Assembly: GCA_034434635.1 (NCBI GenBank)
Contig: DAOTYX010000148.1
Coordinates: 1 to 9,225 of the forward strand
Reading direction: 5' to 3'
Length of the DNA stretch: 9,225 bases
From: DAOTYX01 sp034434635
GTDB taxonomy: Bacteria; Chloroflexota; Anaerolineae; B4-G1; DUEL01
In this document: in pieces, positions 5,204-9,225 of the stretch
Layout of the letters: each line of letters starts with the position of its first letter
Position numbering within the stretch: position 1 is the first letter of the stretch
The notes under the pieces: generated by a model
Database searches by the model: none
The model's input: only the letters and a program-made list of their open reading frames with translations
Told to the model about the DNA's origin: nothing
Program-made: the position numbers and the translations under genes

Positions 5204-6973
5204 ATGCTCAAGACCCATCACTGCGGCGAATTGCGGCTGACCAACGTCGGCCAGACCGTTACCCTGGCTGGCTGGGTCAACCGCCAGCGCGACCACGGCG
5301 GGCTGATCTTCATCAACCTGCGCGACCGTTCGGGCATCGTCCAGGTCATCGCCGACCCCGTGCACGCGCCGGAGGCCCATCGCGTCGCCGCCGAGGCGCG
5401 CCAGGAGTACGTCCTCCAGGTGCGTGGCGTCGTGCGGGCACGCCCGGAGGGGTTGGTCAACCCCGAGATGCCCACCGGCGAGATCGAGGTGCTGGCCGAC
5501 GAGGTGACCGTCCTCAACCCCGCCAAGACCCCGCCTTTCTACATCTTCGACGACAGCCCGGTGGAGGAGACGCTGCGGCTCAAATACCGGTATCTCGACC
5601 TGCGCCGCCCGCGGATGCAGCGCAACATCCTCCTGCGCCACCGCGTGGTCAAGGCCATCCGCGACTTCCTGACCGAGCGGGGCTTCGTCGAGATCGAGAC
5701 GCCGATCCTGTTCAAGACCACCCCCGAGGGAGCGCGCGACTACCTGGTGCCCAGCCGCGTCCATCCCGGCAAGTTCTACGCCCTTCCCCAGTCGCCGCAG
5801 CAACTGAAACAACTGCTGATGGTCGCCGGCTTCGAACGCTACTTCCAGATCGCCCGCTGCTTCCGTGACGAAGACCAGCGCGGCGACCGCCAGCCGGAGT
5901 TCACCCAACTCGACCTGGAGATGAGTTTCGTCGAACGGGAAGACGTGATGGCGCTGATCGAGGAGATGATCATCCACCTGGTCGAGACCTGCTCCGACCG
6001 GCAGCTGCTGACCAAACCCTTCCCCCGCCTCACCTATGCTGAGGCGATGGCCCGCTTCGGCACCGACCGGCCGGACCTGCGCTTCGGCATGGAACTGGTG
6101 GACCTCTCCGACCTGGCGGCGACGTACGAGTTCCGCCTCTTCCGCGACGCGGTCGCCGCGGGCGGGCAGGTAAAGGGGCTGCGCGCCCCCGGCTGCGCGG
6201 GCTACAGCCGCCGCGAACTGGACAACCTGACCGCGCTGGCGCAAAAAGAAGGGGCCGCGGGGCTGGCATGGCTGGCGCTGGGGCCGGACGGCGCGGTGCG
6301 CTCCTCCTTCGCCAGGTATCTGAGCCCGGAGCAGACCGCGGCGCTCGTGGCCCGGCTGGGGGGGCAGCCGGGCGACCTGCTGCTCCTGGTCGCCGACCGA
6401 CCACGGGTGGTGGCGGCGGCGCTGAGCAGCCTCCGCCTGGAACTGGGCGAACGGCTGGGGCTGCGCGACCGCCGCGTCCTGGCCTGCTGCTGGGTGATTG
6501 ACTTCCCGCTCTTCGAGTGGAACGAGGAGGAGCAGCGCTGGGACCCCAGCCATCACCTCTTCACCGCGCCGATGGCGGAGGACCTGCCGCTGCTGGACAC
6601 CGCGCCCGGCCAGGCGCGCGGTCAGCAGTATGACCTGGTGATCAACGGCGAGGAGACCGGCGGCGGGAGCATCCGTATCCACCGCCGCGAGGTGCAGGAG
6701 AAGGTCTTCCAGTTGATCGGCCTCGACCTGGAGACGGCGCGCGAGCGCTTCGGCCACATGCTGGAAGCCTTCGAGTACGGCACCCCACCCCACGGCGGCA
6801 TCGCCCCAGGCATTGACCGGCTGGTGATGCTCCTGGCCGGCGAGTCCAACATCCGCGAGGTGATGGCCTTCCCCAAGACCCTGCAGGCCACCGACCTGAT
6901 GGCCGGCGCGCCCTCCCCCGCGGACCCCAAACAACTGGCGGAACTCCACATCCGTCTGGTGGAGGAACAGTAG
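5204..6973 (+). CDS. aspS: Aspartyl-tRNA synthetase, probably non-discriminating type
   Basis: 589 aa, typical of bacterial AspRS. It charges tRNA-Asp with aspartate in the cytosol. The N-terminal OB-fold anticodon domain spans about 1-105. The class II core has motif 1 around 140-166, QSPQ at 196-199, motif 2 with FRDED at 220-224, and motif 3 with GIAPGIDR at 532-539. The bacterial GAD insertion lies at about 290-420. Residue His31 (in RDHGG) and Gly83 (in RPEG) match positions reported for non-discriminating AspRS such as that of Pseudomonas aeruginosa; E. coli-type discriminating enzymes have Leu and Lys there. It may therefore also charge tRNA-Asn, for amidation by GatCAB. The ATG at 5204 has GAGAGG five nt upstream. 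The in-frame GTG at 5165 would only add 13 residues from a repeat-like intergenic stretch. The gene is 43 nt after the flavodiiron gene and 2 nt before the kinase. Confidence 0.97.
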   Translation: MLKTHHCGELRLTNVGQTVTLAGWVNRQRDHGGLIFINLRDRSGIVQVIADPVHAPEAHRVAAEARQEYVLQVRGVVRARPEGLVNPEMPTGEIEVLADEVTVLNPAKTPPFYIFDDSPVEETLRLKYRYLDLRRPRMQRNILLRHRVVKAIRDFLTERGFVEIETPILFKTTPEGARDYLVPSRVHPGKFYALPQSPQQLKQLLMVAGFERYFQIARCFRDEDQRGDRQPEFTQLDLEMSFVEREDVMALIEEMIIHLVETCSDRQLLTKPFPRLTYAEAMARFGTDRPDLRFGMELVDLSDLAATYEFRLFRDAVAAGGQVKGLRAPGCAGYSRRELDNLTALAQKEGAAGLAWLALGPDGAVRSSFARYLSPEQTAALVARLGGQPGDLLLLVADRPRVVAAALSSLRLELGERLGLRDRRVLACCWVIDFPLFEWNEEEQRWDPSHHLFTAPMAEDLPLLDTAPGQARGQQYDLVINGEETGGGSIRIHRREVQEKVFQLIGLDLETARERFGHMLEAFEYGTPPHGGIAPGIDRLVMLLAGESNIREVMAFPKTLQATDLMAGAPSPADPKQLAELHIRLVEEQ

Positions 6974-6975
6974 GG

Positions 6976-8682
6976 ATGGGCGACGTCTATCCTGCCGCGC
7001 CGCGCCAGACGGCCCAGGTGCTCTTCCCCGACGGCCGCGCCTTCGAGGCGCCGCTCGGCACGCCCGTCGAGGCTTACATCCGCGCGGCCTACCCCGACCA
7101 CCCTGTGCCGATCGTCGCTGCGCTGGTGGATGGCGACCTGCGCGAACTGAACCACCCCCTCGAACGGGACGCCCGCGTCGCCCCGGTCTTCCTGTCCGAC
7201 TCCGACGGGGTGCGCATCTACCGCCGCTCGCTGGCCTTCCTGATGATCACCGCCATCTCCGAACTCTTCCCCGACGTGCAGGTGGAGGTGGACCACTCGG
7301 TGCCCTTCGGCGGCTACTTCTGCCGCGTGATGAACCGGGCCAACTTCACCCCGGCGGAACTGGCGGCGGTCGAGGCGCGCATGTACGCCATCGCGGCAGA
7401 GGACGCGCCCATTGAAAAGGAGCGCGTGCCTGTCGAGGAGGCCCTTGCGCTGTTCGAGGGTCGCGGCGAGCAGGATAAGGTACGCCTGCTTTCCCGCCGG
7501 CGCAAGGACTACCTGGTGCTCTACCGCCTGCACGACTTCCGGGACTATTTCCACGGCTACATGGTGCCTCGTACCAGTTACCTCTGTTACTTTGCCCTCC
7601 ACCCCGCCCACCGGGGCTTCATCCTCCAGTATCCGCGGCGCCACCAGCCGACGCAGTTGCTGCCCTATGTGGACTACCCGCACCTGCAGGCGGTCTTTCA
7701 GGAGTACGGCGACTGGCTGCGCCTGCTGGAGGTGGAGAACGTCGGCAGCCTCAACGAGGCGGTAGAGACCGGCCGCATCCGCGAGGTCATCCTGGTCTCC
7801 GAGGCGCTGCACGAGGAGCGCATCGCCCACGTCGCCGGGGAGATCGCCGACCAGCACGAGCAGGTGCGGGTGGTGCTCATCGCCGGCCCCTCCGCCTCCG
7901 GCAAGACCACCTTCTCCAAGCGCCTCTCGGTCCAGTTGCTGGCCCACGGCCTGCAGCCTTTCCCGCTGGCGATGGACGATTACTTTGTGGATCGCGAACG
8001 GACGCCGCGGGATGAGCACGGCCAATATGACTTCGAGTCCTTGCAGGCGCTCGACCTGCGGTTATTCAATGAGCAGTTGCAGGCGCTGCTGGAGGGACAG
8101 GAGGTCACCCTGCCGCGCTTCGACTTCCAGAACGGCGTCCGGCGGGAGGGGGAGACGGTGCGCCTGGGGGCCGACCACATCATCCTGGTGGAGGGGATTC
8201 ACGGGCTGAACCCCGACCTGGTATCCTCCATCCCGCGCCAGCGCACCTTCCGCATCTACGTCTCGGCGCTGACGCAGTTGAACATTGACCGGCACAACCG
8301 CGTGCCCACCACCGACACGCGGCTGATCCGGCGCATCGTCCGCGACGCCGCGACCCGCGGCTACACCGCCGAAGAGACGCTGGAGCGCTGGGAGAGTGTG
8401 CGGCGAGGGGAGAAGCGGTACATCTTCCCCTACCAGGAACACGCCGATGTGATGTTCAACTCGGCGCTGGTCTACGAACTGGCGGTGCTCAAGCCGCTGG
8501 CGGAGCCGCTGCTGCTGCAGGTGGAGCCGTACAGTCCACGGCGGGTGGAGAGCAAGCGGCTGATGGCCTTCCTGGAGTGGTTCGCCCCCTGCCCGCCCGA
8601 CCTGGTGCCGGACAACTCGATCCTGCGCGAGTTCATCGGCGGCTCGATCCTGCAGGATTATGTGCCCCGGGTGACGCGGTGA
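6976..8682 (+). CDS. TGS/ThrRS-like domain fused to uridine kinase-type P-loop kinase
   Basis: 568 aa. Residues about 12-75 are a TGS domain (VLFPDGRAFEAPLGTPV...). Residues about 80-200 resemble the second additional (editing-type) domain of threonyl-tRNA synthetase, with SELFPDVQ and FTPAELAAVEARM. The HxxxH metal/editing pair expected near residues 84-88 is replaced (RSLAF), so editing is unlikely. Residues about 296-500 form a uridine kinase/phosphoribulokinase-family P-loop domain: Walker A GPSASGKTT at 304-312, MDDYF at 333-337 and VEGIHG at 405-410. ThrRS catalytic and anticodon domains are absent, so it is not a synthetase. From memory this architecture is known as a nucleoside kinase in Thermotogae, Clostridia and Chloroflexota; a role in nucleoside phosphorylation is inferred. 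The ATG at 6976 lies 2 nt after the aspS stop. Its GGAGG site (6961-6965) sits inside the last aspS codons, which suggests translational coupling. Confidence 0.9.
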   Translation: MGDVYPAAPRQTAQVLFPDGRAFEAPLGTPVEAYIRAAYPDHPVPIVAALVDGDLRELNHPLERDARVAPVFLSDSDGVRIYRRSLAFLMITAISELFPDVQVEVDHSVPFGGYFCRVMNRANFTPAELAAVEARMYAIAAEDAPIEKERVPVEEALALFEGRGEQDKVRLLSRRRKDYLVLYRLHDFRDYFHGYMVPRTSYLCYFALHPAHRGFILQYPRRHQPTQLLPYVDYPHLQAVFQEYGDWLRLLEVENVGSLNEAVETGRIREVILVSEALHEERIAHVAGEIADQHEQVRVVLIAGPSASGKTTFSKRLSVQLLAHGLQPFPLAMDDYFVDRERTPRDEHGQYDFESLQALDLRLFNEQLQALLEGQEVTLPRFDFQNGVRREGETVRLGADHIILVEGIHGLNPDLVSSIPRQRTFRIYVSALTQLNIDRHNRVPTTDTRLIRRIVRDAATRGYTAEETLERWESVRRGEKRYIFPYQEHADVMFNSALVYELAVLKPLAEPLLLQVEPYSPRRVESKRLMAFLEWFAPCPPDLVPDNSILREFIGGSILQDYVPRVTR

Positions 8683-8719
8683 CACAGCGCATCTCCGCGT
8701 CTCCCCCTCTGCGCGTCAC
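8671..8719. repeat. Inverted repeat spanning convergent gene ends
   Basis: GTGACGCG (8671-8678) pairs perfectly with CGCGTCAC (8712-8719). The arms reach into the ends of both converging genes, and the 33-nt gap between them (8683-8715) holds CTCCGCGTCTCC-like periodic sequence. It could act as a shared bidirectional hairpin, but no T-run follows on either strand, so an intrinsic terminator is not well supported. Confidence 0.4.
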
Positions 8720-9225
8720 TGATAGATCACCAGCGTCGGCGGCGGGACGAGGCCCAGCACCTCCGCCGGCGTCATCACCGGCGTGTCGTAGTCGTAGAAC
8801 ACCTTGAACCCGCCGTACTCGAAGCCGGTCTCCCCGCGGTACTGGTTGTAGTCCCCGATCTTCGCCGAAGGCCCCCCGAAGCCGTCAGCATCCCAGATCA
8901 GATCCACGCAGGGATAATCCACGATGCACTCTTTCTGGGTGATCATGCGATTGTCGAACTGGTGGATGATCAGGATGCGCCGCTGGCCGGTGGCGCGGGC
9001 GATGGCCTCCAGGCGGGCCTGTACCTGGTTGATCCGCGGCCCGCTGATCTGCCCCAGGTCGGTCCCAGGCACGTGCCCCTCTTCCACCATCAGGAACTCC
9101 GGGTCCACCGCCAGGAAGACATATGGCTCCATCAGGAACGGCTCGATCAGGTCCAGTTCCGTGTCCAGGTCAGAGTGACCGGCCTGGACGTCGAGGAAGG
9201 CCCAGCCGCCCGCGTTGTGGATGGC
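8716..9225 (-). CDS. Partial beta/alpha-barrel-like protein of unknown function (C-terminus)
   Basis: Only the last 169 residues are present; the frame is open to the window's right edge, so the start lies beyond 9225. An internal Met at 9132 is not the start, because coding sequence continues upstream of it (AIHNAGGWAFLDVQAGHSDL). Repeating hydrophobic strands ending in acidic or polar residues (AFLDVQ, VFLAVDPEF, RILIIHQF, VDLIWDADGFG, FKVFYDYD) suggest the C-terminal half of a TIM-type barrel. The end has a distinctive MTPAEVLGL-x-PPP-x-LVIYQ. From memory, similar endings occur in uncharacterised secreted or lipoprotein-like proteins of Actinomycetota and Chloroflexota. The N-terminus, which would show any signal peptide, is outside the window. 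Catalytic residues cannot be assigned. The gene is convergent to the kinase gene, with 33 nt between them. Confidence 0.8.
   Translation of the reverse strand, partial: AIHNAGGWAFLDVQAGHSDLDTELDLIEPFLMEPYVFLAVDPEFLMVEEGHVPGTDLGQISGPRINQVQARLEAIARATGQRRILIIHQFDNRMITQKECIVDYPCVDLIWDADGFGGPSAKIGDYNQYRGETGFEYGGFKVFYDYDTPVMTPAEVLGLVPPPTLVIYQ

Noticed and set aside
5201..6949. 582-codon minus-strand open frame inside aspS
   Set aside because: It is antisense to a highly conserved synthetase gene; high GC at third positions leaves few stops on the opposite strand.
6976..7600. Threonyl-tRNA synthetase
   Set aside because: Only the TGS and editing-like domains resemble ThrRS; the class II catalytic core is absent and a P-loop kinase follows.
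6622..8025. 467-codon minus-strand open frame across aspS and the kinase gene
   Set aside because: It is a shadow frame covering parts of two genuine plus-strand genes and has no motif of its own.

Overview
The window is GC-rich bacterial chromosome. Codons end strongly in G or C, and the intergenic gaps carry short palindromic or periodic repeats (ATTCGTG at 43-68, CTTGGTG at 1765-1790, a CTCCGCG-type stretch at 8690-8715). From memory, this repeat style, together with a TGS-containing nucleoside kinase and a non-discriminating-type AspRS, fits Chloroflexota (Anaerolineae-like). That placement is inference. I see no phage, transposase, CRISPR array, tRNA or rRNA.

Left part (1-1966): a compact transcription unit on the minus strand. 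A predicted extended -10 promoter (1718-1746) is followed by a 246-aa protein with faint DAK2/DhaL-like motifs and a Gln/Pro-rich repeat region (918-1658). Next comes a 158-aa protein with an Ala/Glu/Lys/Arg-rich helix and a C-terminal LysM domain (398-874), then a perfect 12-bp hairpin with a U-tract (332-364). The remaining left margin is non-coding and repeat-rich.

Middle part (1967-8682): six plus-strand genes. A small helical protein of unknown function comes first, with a promoter whose predicted start lies almost on the ATG. It is followed by a lipoprotein with two intact HKD (phospholipase D/nuclease) motifs, a membrane-anchored protein with one PDZ domain, a flavodiiron protein (A-type flavoprotein), aspartyl-tRNA synthetase, and a TGS/ThrRS-like/uridine-kinase-type P-loop fusion protein. 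From the lipoprotein on, gaps are 2-43 nt and no intrinsic terminator is visible, so co-transcription is possible. The first three genes look envelope-related or unknown, the fourth detoxifies O2 or NO, and the last two belong to translation and nucleotide metabolism. They share no obvious single pathway.

Right part (8683-9225): a convergent minus-strand gene, truncated by the window edge, encoding the C-terminal 169 residues of a probable beta/alpha-barrel protein of unknown function.

Most of the window is recognisable or housekeeping, and I do not see a clear new multi-gene system. The points most worth a second look are: the end of the small gene at 1967, where a canonical X_XXY_YYZ heptamer would give a stop overlapping the next start; the DAK2-like/LysM pair; the His31/Gly83 signature of the AspRS; and the ThrRS-like kinase coupled to aspS.
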